Source of the DNA: Amyelois transitella
Taxonomy: Eukaryota; Arthropoda; Insecta; Lepidoptera; Pyralidae
Reading direction: 5' to 3'
NCBI RefSeq assembly: GCF_032362555.1
Contig: NC_083511.1
Span: forward strand, 7,750,001-7,814,000
Length of the DNA: 64,000 nt
The first letter of the stretch is position 1, and each line of letters begins with the position of its first letter. Below are positions 1 to 8,940 of the stretch, one piece after another. Position numbers and translations under genes: made by a program. The notes below the pieces were generated by a model that saw only the letters and a program-made list of their open reading frames with translations, did no database searches and was not told the DNA's origin.

Positions 1-75
1 ATAAAGTGATTGAAATGCGTGATGCGCATGGTAGCACAGGTTCAAATCCCACCTCAGCCGTGTACAATTCATCTT
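1..75 (+). repeat. tRNA-derived SINE fragment (cut by window edge)
   Basis: A Pol III B-box-like stretch (GGTTCAAATCC) sits at about 39-49, followed by a short tail. The same words occur in reverse orientation at 11341-11420, which supports a dispersed SINE over a tRNA gene. No cloverleaf can be closed because the 5' part is poor and partly outside the window. Confidence 0.5.
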
Positions 76-130
76 CACCAAGTAGGAAAAAGTTTTCTGT
101 CTTATGGAATAATAGTTTGAGCGCTAATCG

Positions 131-250
131 ATGCGAGGTCAGATGGGGGTTACTTTATGTTAAAACGTGACTCAACCAATCCCTGATCATGGTCTAAAGT
201 TAAGCCAACCTGGGCTCCTCTTCAGAGAGAAGAGGGAAGTAAGGAGTAAG
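131..250 (+). repeat. Family B dispersed repeat, degenerate copy
   Basis: Shares with the copies at 13429-13575 (reverse), 19393-19520, 42377-42524 and 43231-43358 the order: GGAGGTCAGATGGGAGT-like block, TAAAAACCTGACT-like block, ATCATGGTC, then CTCCTCTCCAGAGAG. I recognise the type from moth genomes but cannot name its class. No coding potential. Confidence 0.6.
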
Positions 251-300
251 AACACTTATGTTGAAGACTGTGATTGAAAATAAGCAAGAAAATTTTTATA

Positions 301-410
301 TACATACATACATACATATAGTCACGTCTATATCCCTTACGGGGTAGACAGAGCCAATAGTCCCGAAAAAACTGAATAGCAATTCAGCTGCTCGGCTTAA
401 TGATGAAATT
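301..410 (+). repeat. Family A dispersed repeat, 5' half
   Basis: Begins with (TACA)n microsatellite, then a CACGTCTATATCCCTT block, GGGGTAGACAGAGCCAA and a CAGCTG/CGGCTTAATGAT block. This order recurs about twenty times in the window on both strands. The best full copies (9878-10128, 55291-55560, 61155-61394) are about 250 bp and end near a GTGCCGG motif. Confidence 0.75.
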
Positions 411-1520
411 TTTGTATCTCCGTATATTTATTTGATAAATTAGATAGGAAGGAACTAAAATAATAATTTTAATTCAAAATAAAATTTAAACAAAAAAAAG
501 CAGACCAACAAGAGCACGTGCCCTATATCAACGGTGGAGTAGCACTCAATTTGGGTGAAGAGCTTCAGTGGCCAAGCGGCACATGCTTTAAAAAAAGGGC
601 TCGCCTTAGGCATGGGGAAACAACATAGGTATCGATACTTAGAGTAGTAGGAACTATACATAAATAAATAATCATATTTTGAAATATCAATCTACCGTAT
701 TGTTTTAAGACAGTAATAAATAAAATAGTTGAATATAAGTCTTTAAATATTATTTTGTATTGGTAAATTTTCAAGATAATATTAGAAACAGCCATGTTTA
801 TGAAAAATTTCCCTTAGAAATAGCAAATTTTGTTTAATTTTATTTTAATTATAATAACCGAAATTAGACCTACAATAAAAAAACAATATTTAACAGATTC
901 CAGTCATGTTACATCGATATTTTTATCGATTCAATATTATAAACGTCACTACGGCACGTTCACCCCTCACTTTGACCCGATGCGACATTTAAATATTTAG
1001 AAAGCTCTTTTGCCATAATTACAATGATTTATTGATATAGTTTTTTTCACATGTTTATTTATTTTGCCTTGCATTTTGATCCATTTTACAACTGGTCAGG
1101 CGTAAAAAAGTGATTCATTCATACAATTATTTCTTCTTAAAATAATATAAGACATGACTAAAATTATAATATATTAATCTAGATAGAATTTATGGGCTGA
1201 AAAAGAAGAAATAAAATAATGTTTTGTTTATAAAGACAAAGGGCTGAGTTTCGGGCACATTGCCATTGGCGATAGAGCGATCGGAACTAGAATAATCTTA
1301 TATAAAAACAATCAATAAAGATTTAAAGTTTAACTCTTCTTTGGAACCTTTTATTTTAGCATACCCCAAGCCCCAGAATAAGCAAATATGTGTATATATT
1401 AATAAAACACACAAAAATAATAACATAACTTAGAATGAGAGATCATAATAATATATTTATTTTATACTAAAATTTTACCAAAAGTTGTTCCAGCCAAATC
1501 ACGAACATAGTACAAAATTA
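411..1520. other. AT-rich non-coding stretch
   Basis: No supportable gene. The small open frames of 68-76 codons near 455-795 lack any recognisable domain and overlap each other, so I treat them as chance. Nothing else recognised. Confidence 0.6.
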
Positions 1521-1745
1521 AATTTTAAAGGGGACGGTGGGGTATCTTCGAAACAGTTGGCTTTTACTGTTTTATCTGTAGTCGCCGGCCATTGCGGCTA
1601 TCTGTGGATGCCATCTCTGGGGTCGTAATTGGTCAGCAAAGGTCTTGGGGAAACCCGGGTGTCAAGATGAAAAGCTTGTATTATGAGTAGGGTCGCCCGC
1701 TAATGAGTTTCTCGTGGATTTAGATTGAGTTATTGCTGGGGTAAT
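1521..1745. other. GC-richer block, possible transposon fragment
   Basis: About 220 bp clearly richer in G+C than its surroundings, with no open frame of useful length. It lies directly upstream of the SINE at 1817. It could be an untranslated end of an unrelated retroelement, but I see no tail, inverted repeat or domain to prove it. Confidence 0.25.
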
Positions 1746-1816
1746 ATTGGTGATAATTTTAGAATTGGTTTGCTATTTTGTTAAAATTTTCAAGATTTTT
1801 GTATTCTAATTAACAA

Positions 1817-1960
1817 CGTTTTAATGACGGCCTACGTCGCGCAGCGGTAGTGCGCTTTTCCGTCACACCGGAGGTTTAGGGTTTGAATCCCGGCCAGGGC
1901 ATGATGAGAAAAGAACTTTGATTGGTCTGGGTCTTGGATGTTAATCAATATAAGTATGTA
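1817..1960 (+). repeat. tRNA-derived SINE
   Basis: A tRNA-like head carries an A-box-like CGCAGCGGTAGTGCG and a B-box GGTTTGAATCCCGG, followed by a non-tRNA body and a 3' end TATAAGTATGTA. It abuts the TTTTA repeats that form the 3' tail of the minus-strand LINE. This suggests the LINE landed in the SINE tail or that both tails met there. No Pol III terminator follows the head, which argues against a tRNA gene. Confidence 0.7.
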
Positions 1961-2183
1961 TTTTATTTTATTTTATTTTATTTTATTTTATTTGGAGAAC
2001 AAACAGTCTTACATAACTAGATAAACAAAGAAATAAACAACAAATGACCATTAACATGTTCTCGCATATGGGTAACTAAGCAGCTTGTCTGAAAGAGAAG
2101 GAAAGAAAAATTTAGGGGGAAAAAACTAACATAAAAAAGAGAGAAATCAGAAAAAAAAGAGATATATCACACAAGGAGAACAC

Positions 2184-5081
2184 CTAACTTGCAGAGAGAG
2201 AACCATTAAACCATGCCTGAGATAAAGTGTTTTTAAATTTATTGACACTAGAATTGAATAAATCAAGATCTGGGTGGGCAGCTATTTTATTTATCTCAAT
2301 AGCAGATCTGACAAAGAAAGAGTTATGTCTATATTTACATGCACTATATGGAACATATAGAAATGTGGGCAACCTAACAGTTCTAGTAGGCACTTTCAAA
2401 TAAATTTTATTTAATAAAGATGGAGTATCTAACTGGCTTTGAGCAATTTTTACTAAAAACATAATATCGGCAGTTTGTCTGCGAATATATAATGGCAGAA
2501 AATGGTACCTTGAACACATAGAATTATAGTAAGAATCAAAACACTTTGTTTTAAATTGCAAGTACCTTAAAAATTTTCTTTGGATTGATTCAAGCCTATC
2601 AATATATATATTGTACTGAGGATTCCAGACTTGGGAGCAATACTCGAGGGAGCTACGAACCAGGGCACAGTATAGTATTTTTATCAGTTTAACATTAGTG
2701 AACTGAGAGCACGACCTTTTAAGAAATCCTAAAGATCTAGAGGCCTTTTTAACTATGTGATCGATATGAATTTCGTATGTTAATTTTGAATCATGTATGA
2801 TACCTAAGTCCCGAATCTCTTCGACTCTCTTTAGTTCATTGCCTAATAAACAATAATTGTAATGCGTCGGTTTTGTCTTTCTGGTAAATGAAATATAGTA
2901 GCATTTATTAATGTTTAAGTCCAATTTATTACTAGAGCAATATTCAGCAAATTTATTTAAATCCTCTTGAAGAAGTAAACAATCCGACACACTAGAAATG
3001 TTACTGAAAATTTTCATATCATCCGCGTAAAGGAGAACCTGAGAGTTTGAGAAGCAGGAGCGCACATCATTTATGAAAATATTAAAAAGTAAGGGTCCTA
3101 ATAATGAGCCTTGAGGTACCCCAGAAGGCACCACATTCCAAATAGATAGGGAGCCATTTATAGCTACGGCTTGGGATCGGTTTTCAATATAAGAGCTGAA
3201 CCACCTAAATAGGTTTCCATGGATTCCGGCTAAGTAAAGTTTTTTTAGCAGGATTCCATGATCGATACGATCGAATGCCTTGCTAAAATCCGTGAACACA
3301 GAGTCCACTTGTCCACCTGATTCCATATTAACTGTAACATAATCAATAAAACTAATAAGATTGGAGTTAGTCGACCTCTTTCTTAGAAAACCATGCTGCT
3401 CTTCGATAAATGATGAAGCCAAAGCATTGTACACTTGATCATGTATAATTTTCTCAAAATTTTTTACGAAAATGCATAATTTAGAAATTGGTCTATAATT
3501 TTTAATATTACTCTTGCTTCCATTTTTATGTACTGGAGTAATAAATGCTTGCTTCCATATTTTAGGCACAGTCCCTTCAACAATAGACCTTCTAAACAGA
3601 ATCGATAAAGGATGACATAAACCAGCAGCACAGCCAGCAACAAATTTAGCATCAATCAGGTCAGGCCCTGCACCTTTAGAGATGTCAACAGTTGTTAACG
3701 ATTTGAGAACAAAATCAGTGTCAATTTCAATATTCGAGATCGAATTAAATCCATGCAAATGACCAGCAGGAACAGAATTTGAAGAATCAGTGGAATTGTC
3801 TTGAAAATTAGAATGGAAATATGTAGCAAAAAGATTGGAAATATCATCACTAGTATCAGCTGATTGATCTTCAAGATACATGGTTGAAGGCAAAGAGTTC
3901 GAACCATGTCTATTAGATTTTATAAAAGACCAGAATAATTTAGGTTCCTCAATTATAGTATCTTCGCACCGTTTAATATACATATCATAGCATTCTTTTT
4001 CCAGTCTTTTCGCCCTCTCTCTCAAAAGATTAAAAGTTTCGCGGTCACTCAAATTTCTATACTTTTTAAACTTAATAAAGTATTTACGCTTTTCTTTAAG
4101 TAATTTTTTTAAAGAGGACGTGTACCAGACAGGAAATTTGCCTGAAGAAATTATTTTTCTAGGCACAAATAAATCTCGCAAGCGATATAGGTGATTATAG
4201 AAGGCATCCGTAGCATCATCTAAGGAGCAATTATATAACAACAATTTCCAATCGACTTCATTAAGTGAACTCACTATTGCCTCAAAGTCGGCTTTCTCGT
4301 ACACAAATTTAATTCTAGGATTGCTCTTAAGTGCGACATTTGTTAAGAAGGATAATTTGATCTCAAGCGATTTGTGATGTGGGTCCTCAGGAACCAGAGG
4401 ATCCTCACAGTGTGAGACAACTACGGGCCCATTGGATAGTACATAGTCCAGGATACGATTACAGGAGGAATTTCTAATATAATTAAATTGGTTAAGGTTA
4501 CATTCTGACAGAGTATCAAAAAATAACAATTGAGAAACCCCAGATACCCCACTAGGACGCAGATAGTTTCCTTCATCACACCATTCTACAATTTTTAAAT
4601 TAAAATCCCCTAATATTAAAAACGAGTCATTCGGGCAAGTATCAAATATAGACGAAAGCTTTTCTGAAAAATTACTCAACTGCATGTTAAAAGAGTTACC
4701 AAGCGCTTCTTTGCAGAGGTATATTGTACAAACATGTAGTTTTATGTTTTCTTTAAGATTGTTATTTTTTAGCGTAATTGTCACCCAAATATCCTCTGCA
4801 GATGACCGCCACTCAGGTCGTTCAATGGCTGCGAAGTCCCTATGAACGGCGAGTAATGTTCCGCCGCCATATTTTTCGCCAGTCATTTCGTAATTTCTAT
4901 CCCGTCTAAATACTACGTACCTATCATCAAACAACTCACTGTCTCCCAAACCCTCAAGCAACCACGTCTCTGTCAGCGAAACAATGTCAAAAGATGTTAA
5001 TAAAAGATTACGTTTAAATATTTGTGTCTTTGTACGAAGCCCTCGAGTATTTTGGTAAAAAACTTTAATATTAGAATCCAC
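2184..5081 (-). CDS. LINE ORF2: AP-type endonuclease and reverse transcriptase
   Basis: The replicase of the element nicks the target DNA and copies the element RNA onto it. It has 965 codons. The exonuclease-endonuclease-phosphatase domain spans residues about 5-245: N11 in the YQNTRG motif, E38 in LTETW, D159/N161 in GDFN, D212 in LDYVL, and H235/H236. The reverse transcriptase spans about 505-770: NYRPIS at 528-533, DFSKAFD at 598-604, GVPQGSLLGP at 654-663, and catalytic YADD at 685-688. A C-terminal thumb-like region has the EYCSQVW and RRQTADIM motifs common in CR1/Jockey proteins. All catalytic residues I can place are present and there is no stop or frameshift. The odd point is the start. 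The frame opens after a TGA and has no ATG before the endonuclease, and the likely first codon is GTG, where one base change would give ATG. It overlaps the upstream hydrophobic ORF by 11 nt, so translational coupling is possible. Confidence 0.93.
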   Translation of the reverse strand: MDSNIKVFYQNTRGLRTKTQIFKRNLLLTSFDIVSLTETWLLEGLGDSELFDDRYVVFRRDRNYEMTGEKYGGGTLLAVHRDFAAIERPEWRSSAEDIWVTITLKNNNLKENIKLHVCTIYLCKEALGNSFNMQLSNFSEKLSSIFDTCPNDSFLILGDFNLKIVEWCDEGNYLRPSGVSGVSQLLFFDTLSECNLNQFNYIRNSSCNRILDYVLSNGPVVVSHCEDPLVPEDPHHKSLEIKLSFLTNVALKSNPRIKFVYEKADFEAIVSSLNEVDWKLLLYNCSLDDATDAFYNHLYRLRDLFVPRKIISSGKFPVWYTSSLKKLLKEKRKYFIKFKKYRNLSDRETFNLLRERAKRLEKECYDMYIKRCEDTIIEEPKLFWSFIKSNRHGSNSLPSTMYLEDQSADTSDDISNLFATYFHSNFQDNSTDSSNSVPAGHLHGFNSISNIEIDTDFVLKSLTTVDISKGAGPDLIDAKFVAGCAAGLCHPLSILFRRSIVEGTVPKIWKQAFITPVHKNGSKSNIKNYRPISKLCIFVKNFEKIIHDQVYNALASSFIEEQHGFLRKRSTNSNLISFIDYVTVNMESGGQVDSVFTDFSKAFDRIDHGILLKKLYLAGIHGNLFRWFSSYIENRSQAVAINGSLSIWNVVPSGVPQGSLLGPLLFNIFINDVRSCFSNSQVLLYADDMKIFSNISSVSDCLLLQEDLNKFAEYCSSNKLDLNINKCYYISFTRKTKPTHYNYCLLGNELKRVEEIRDLGIIHDSKLTYEIHIDHIVKKASRSLGFLKRSCSQFTNVKLIKILYCALVRSSLEYCSQVWNPQYNIYIDRLESIQRKFLRYLQFKTKCFDSYYNSMCSRYHFLPLYIRRQTADIMFLVKIAQSQLDTPSLLNKIYLKVPTRTVRLPTFLYVPYSACKYRHNSFFVRSAIEINKIAAHPDLDLFNSSVNKFKNTLSQAWFNGSLSAS

Positions 5082-6042
5082 AATTAATAATAATCAACAT
5101 AAGTCTAAGTAGAAACTTTGTAAAGACTATAGTAGATAATATAATGAACCTCAGTACTAGATACCAGATAAAAATAATATTAATGTCAGCATTGTAACTA
5201 ATCGATTTATACAGAAATCTGTATAAATAACATGTATTCAATACAAGTCTTCTATTCAATATCGATATTATCAAGAAATTGATAATAATATTACAGTGAA
5301 CAATTGCAAAATATATAAGGAAATAATGTAAATAAACGAAAAACGACAATCTACTTTTACTTAACGTCACAATCTTACATAAAATAAAAATAGTACCGAA
5401 TGCGTTAACGATAAAATAAAAATAATTAACTATAGCTATAATATTTATATATAACATAAGTAACTTATGCGAACTATATATAATAATATTATCAGTTCCG
5501 ACACAAGGTACTGCATATAGCAAATAATTTATGTACGTTATCAGTTTAATACTTAAAATAAACAATGACATCAAAAACCTACAAATAAAAATATTACTGA
5601 CAGATACTGCACTGGCACTAAGCAAATTATAACAAAGATAAATTAAACTAACGTTTGGCGATAAATGAGGATTTAAAATAGTCTGAGAGAAATATGCAAA
5701 ATAAATATAACTATTTAGCCGAAAAAAGTGTCCTAGCATCCAGGTAAAACTAAATGCAAATAAGGAATTTAAGCCGAAGAATAAATTGCATAGAACGCAG
5801 GCGAGTGAATGGAGAGTTATAAGAAATACCGTAAGCTCAGCGTAAATAATGACATGCGATGTAAACAAACTGCGAAGTGCGTAGTCAAATCTCCAACATA
5901 CAAATGTGTTTCTTGCAACGCGTGCGCACAGTCGAAGCTGCGGCGCGCACTGCCGTTGCCTACGAGCACTTACCTGCGGAAACAGGTAGCCCGCTCCACC
6001 GAGCCGACTCACATAAAAACACAAAGGAAGGAATGCACGCAT
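5071..6042 (-). CDS. Extra LINE ORF: putative multi-spanning membrane protein
   Basis: An unrecognised 323-codon ORF fills the gap between ORF1 and ORF2 on the same strand. Its ATG has A at -3, lies about 80 nt after the ORF1 stop, and its stop codon sits inside ORF2. The N-terminus is basic and Cys-containing (residues about 27-51). The rest is dominated by I, L, F, Y, N and S, with hydrophobic stretches around 61-90, 91-107, 131-145, 150-175, 195-222, 232-262 and 285-318, suggesting six to eight membrane segments. The region is very AT-rich and should contain a stop about every 13 codons by chance, so 323 open codons point to selection or very recent descent from coding DNA. A consensus splice donor after residue 23 and an acceptor before residue 121 would remove exactly 97 codons in phase 0. 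No function is assigned. It could instead be a non-coding region with odd composition. Confidence 0.5.
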   Translation of the reverse strand: MRAFLPLCFYVSRLGGAGYLFPQVSARRQRQCAPQLRLCARVARNTFVCWRFDYALRSLFTSHVIIYAELTVFLITLHSLACVLCNLFFGLNSLFAFSFTWMLGHFFRLNSYIYFAYFSQTILNPHLSPNVSLIYLCYNLLSASAVSVSNIFICRFLMSLFILSIKLITYINYLLYAVPCVGTDNIIIYSSHKLLMLYINIIAIVNYFYFIVNAFGTIFILCKIVTLSKSRLSFFVYLHYFLIYFAIVHCNIIINFLIISILNRRLVLNTCYLYRFLYKSISYNADINIIFIWYLVLRFIILSTIVFTKFLLRLMLIIINCGF

Positions 6043-6122
6043 GGTTCTCAATCTGCTTACAAGTTTATAACAAAATCTAAAAGACTGCAACTTCGGGAGT
6101 CTAACGCATTCAAGAAACAAAG

Positions 6123-7031
6123 TTAAACTATTTTTAAAAGGTCTTTTTCGTTTCTTATAATAAAAACAGGTGACGTGTCGGATTTTCTGGCCATTATTTT
6201 TGCATGCTTCACCCAAACATATCTGAAATCCGTCTCTCGAGCCAGTGATCTCGCCTTACTTAACAAGGTCTTATTCTTCTGGGTCAGATGGTCGTTTACG
6301 TAGAACGGACCAGTAGCAGAGAAACCCAAACCTGCGAGCGTAAGCTGCTTGCTTTTACGCGCGGACGCCACCAAATCTTCTTTAATATATCTATTATTAA
6401 ACGATATTATTATAGGTTTCTCAGCATCAGGCACTCGAGTAGGTATCCTCGCAATGTAGCTTATAGATTCCCTTCTTATAGGGAAATTACTCAACTCCCC
6501 TATCCTTTCCGCAATCTCATATAGATTTTCTCCCTTCCTTAAGGGTACCCCACGGATCTCGACATTGTTCGCTCGAGCCCACTGATCCCTATCCTCAAGC
6601 TCTTGCCGCAGTCTGCATACTTCCTCCTGCAAATCAGGGATCTCTGTCAAAGCCTTTTCAACACTTTTGACGCGAGCATCCAAAGACGCAAAAGCCGAGT
6701 GAGCCATTTCAACAGAGGCTTTTAAATCTGACATTTCGGCCTTGATAACGGCAACATCTGCCGTGAGAGACTTCAACGGCTCCAGCTGGAAAGTGATCCG
6801 ACTCAACTGCTCCTGTATACTGTCCAACTGGGAAGGCATTGGGGATGTTGCGGCAGGCGAAAGTGAAGATCCGGACTTACACCCAGGGCACCGCCAGTTA
6901 TTTCTTCTTTCACCCAGTCTTCTAAACCCGGTTTCTGTGACGCCGGCACATGCGAAGTCGAACTGGTTCTTACAAACACAGCACACCGGCCCATCTGAGT
7001 GCTCCTTATTGCAACTGATACAGGTGAACAT
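6123..7031 (-). CDS. LINE ORF1: PHD-like finger, coiled-coil RNA-binding protein
   Basis: 302 codons from the ATG at 7031; the frame is open a little further upstream but without another ATG. Residues about 4-48 form a PHD-like zinc finger (paired CxxC at both ends, and a FDFAC segment in the middle with no clear His). Residues about 65-125 contain heptad-like hydrophobics typical of a coiled coil. From about 130 (NNVEIRGVP) to the end the protein resembles the RNA-binding C-terminus shared by LINE ORF1 proteins and the FP25K-type domain, including FYVNDHLT and a YVWVKHAKIMARK segment. In this family ORF1 coats the element RNA and acts as a nucleic-acid chaperone in the RNP. It is intact, without frameshift. 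ORF2 lies downstream but is separated by an unusual ~1-kb reading frame. Confidence 0.88.
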   Translation of the reverse strand: MFTCISCNKEHSDGPVCCVCKNQFDFACAGVTETGFRRLGERRNNWRCPGCKSGSSLSPAATSPMPSQLDSIQEQLSRITFQLEPLKSLTADVAVIKAEMSDLKASVEMAHSAFASLDARVKSVEKALTEIPDLQEEVCRLRQELEDRDQWARANNVEIRGVPLRKGENLYEIAERIGELSNFPIRRESISYIARIPTRVPDAEKPIIISFNNRYIKEDLVASARKSKQLTLAGLGFSATGPFYVNDHLTQKNKTLLSKARSLARETDFRYVWVKHAKIMARKSDTSPVFIIRNEKDLLKIV

Positions 7032-7205
7032 CGTAACCGAGGTTTGGGAAGCACTGGGAATTATAATTCTAACAGACAAGCGCGTGCGCTTACTACAGAT
7101 GCCTCACGGCGACTTAAAAATATAGTATCGTTGAGATAGTATCCCGTAACACCAGTTTGAACTAACTTCGAGGCCAACTTAATCTGTGTAATATGTTCCC
7201 TTTGG

Positions 7206-8282
7206 ATTTATTTATTTTAAGCAGTGACTAGATTCTTTTTGCTACAATAACATTTAAAAAAACTTCGTTAGTTTTGGATACGTATCTACAAATTTTGTTC
7301 TGAGTAATTAATAAGTAACTGGTTAGTCGTAATTAAACCAACGTACCACGTAATTAATGTTAAGAGGAACAGCGGCGAATAATCATTTTGAAAATCAGTA
7401 AAGAGCAACCAACAAGGAATAACATAAAAATATCTCTGCTTCATATTGTTTTCAACCCCCGCCACCGTCGCATGTCAAGCATGACGCGAATGCATAATCA
7501 ATCAGTAATTCAGGAGCGTCGCGTTCGTTTGACGCGCGAATCACCAGGGATTCAAATTTTGAACAAAGATTCGAATCTTTATTTTTTTTATTTTATGGCT
7601 TTGGATTCACGGTTTTTAGAATGCGACTGCGGTTTTCTATTGGAGGGAATGACAAAGAAATATTCACAATGAATAGTCTGTAATTTTAAAAGCTTTCACG
7701 GCTTTCGGTGTTTGCCTCCGCTCCTTTGGGATGTTTTCTTCGATTATTGATGTTTTGACAACTTATATTTTGGATTAATTATGGTAATGGATGGGAAGGT
7801 GCGAGCTATTTGACTGAGTTATGACGTAGGATTTGTAAATACTCTCATACTTGGTAGATTATTACTGGTTTTTATTTAAAAAATAAGTAGGTACTTGTTA
7901 TTGTCACTCTACTTTTTTTAATATGAAAAAACTCACTTTGTAAGGAGATAAAATAACATTTGTAACAAGAAAACAACAAACTCTTCCATATCATGCATGC
8001 GACATGAATTCTTCAGAACTGCATAAATATAGCACCTCATTTCACGCCTGTAAAACATTTTTGTTGCGAAAATTTACTGTACACTTTACTGTACATGCAA
8101 AATTCATCCATCTTCCCTTTGTCATAAAGGTGACTGAGATACATTACAATAAGCGCACATCATAACCTCTAGACGAAATTGGGGAAAGCGTGCGAGATAA
8201 ATCGTGTTGGTGAGCTGTGTTCATACAGGGATACTTTATTTCCAATTATTTAAAATTCGTAAGGTTAAATGAAAAGCTAATG
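7206..8282. other. Non-coding stretch
   Basis: AT-rich intergenic DNA with no gene. A slightly GC-richer patch near 7440-7560 gives a 94-codon plus-strand frame (from an ATT-like alternative start) with no recognisable domain. I do not annotate it. Confidence 0.5.
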
Positions 8283-8455
8283 AACTTGGAATTCTTCTTG
8301 TAGGTGATGGACTTGTAACCTGTCACAACTTATATGAATTCTTAATCGAACATTAAGCCATACAGCTGAAGGTGGCCTTTCGGTCATTACAAGTCTGGCT
8401 TGGCTCTGTCTGTCCCGCAAGGAATATAGACGTGATAATATGTAGGTATGTGTGT
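8283..8455 (-). repeat. Family A repeat, reverse, 5' two thirds
   Basis: Reverse-oriented copy. TAGGTGATGGAC, TAACCTGTCAC, ATTAAGCCATACAGCTGAA and CTCTGTCTGTCCCGCAAGG read in that order before the (TATG)-like end. A 60-codon antisense frame here is a by-product of the repeat. Confidence 0.75.
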
Positions 8456-8830
8456 TCACATTCGTGATTACTAACGATTTATATATAAAAAAACAGATTA
8501 CGCCCGCAACTGCTTTGAGATTGAAAATGTCATGGTTTTCCCGTTTTTCTTACAAATTTAGGTATTTCTCCTATTAATTAGTAAATACACCTCTCAAGGA
8601 GCATACGTGCCTAAATTTCTACTTGCTATGCTCAGTTATTTCGACCATACGTTGTAGGTCTGTCAGTCACAGTAAAGGAAATGTTCAGGTACTCCTAATT
8701 CAAACAAATATTCGGCATTGTGCGTTTACAATATATACCTACCTATATTAATAGTTTAAAGATTTATAGTAACAAATAAGCATTAAATTAAGCAAAAGAA
8801 TTACCTTGATTATATGGGGAACGTTCTTGC

Positions 8831-8940
8831 ATGAATAGAATAGAATTATTTATATGGATGAAGCGGAAGAAGTGTGTAGGGATCGTAACAAGTGGAAAGA
8901 TGATATATCTGCTATCCTTGTAGAAAAGTGTGTGATTTGA
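8831..8940 (+). repeat. Family C: 3' end of a non-LTR element, degenerate
   Basis: Codes in one frame for DEAEEVCRDRNKWKD. This matches the better copy at 24431-24560 and the copies at 61590-61700 and, reversed, 37627-37725 and 40881-40978. These look like 5'-truncated remnants of one LINE C-terminus. Confidence 0.55.

Larger units (their letters stand above)
1961..7205 (-). mobile_element. Near full-length CR1/Jockey-type non-LTR retrotransposon
   Basis: Minus-strand element of about 5.2 kb. The 3' end is a pentanucleotide tail (TAAAA repeats, read on the minus strand) at 1961-1993, followed by a short 3' UTR to 2183. ORF2 (endonuclease plus reverse transcriptase), an extra hydrophobic ORF, and ORF1 (PHD-like finger protein) follow in the order 3' to 5'. 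There are no LTRs. Both standard ORFs are uninterrupted, so the copy is young. The 5' boundary is not sharp: I place it between about 7130 and 7210, where the plus strand returns to TTTATTTATTTTA, matching the tail-side flank and possibly a target duplication. The clade is uncertain (CR1, Daphne or Jockey group), judged from the PHD-type ORF1 and the APE-type ORF2. Confidence 0.88.

Noticed and set aside
5809..6126. 105- and 67-codon plus-strand frames
   Set aside because: Antisense to the LINE; no domain and no promoter. They are shadows of the minus-strand ORFs.
6043..6216. Upstream extension of the extra LINE ORF into ORF1
   Set aside because: It has no ATG before 6042 and overlaps ORF1 in another frame, so the 6042 ATG is the better start.
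7032..7079. Extension of ORF1 upstream of 7031
   Set aside because: Open but starts with TTG; the ATG at 7031 immediately precedes the PHD-like finger.
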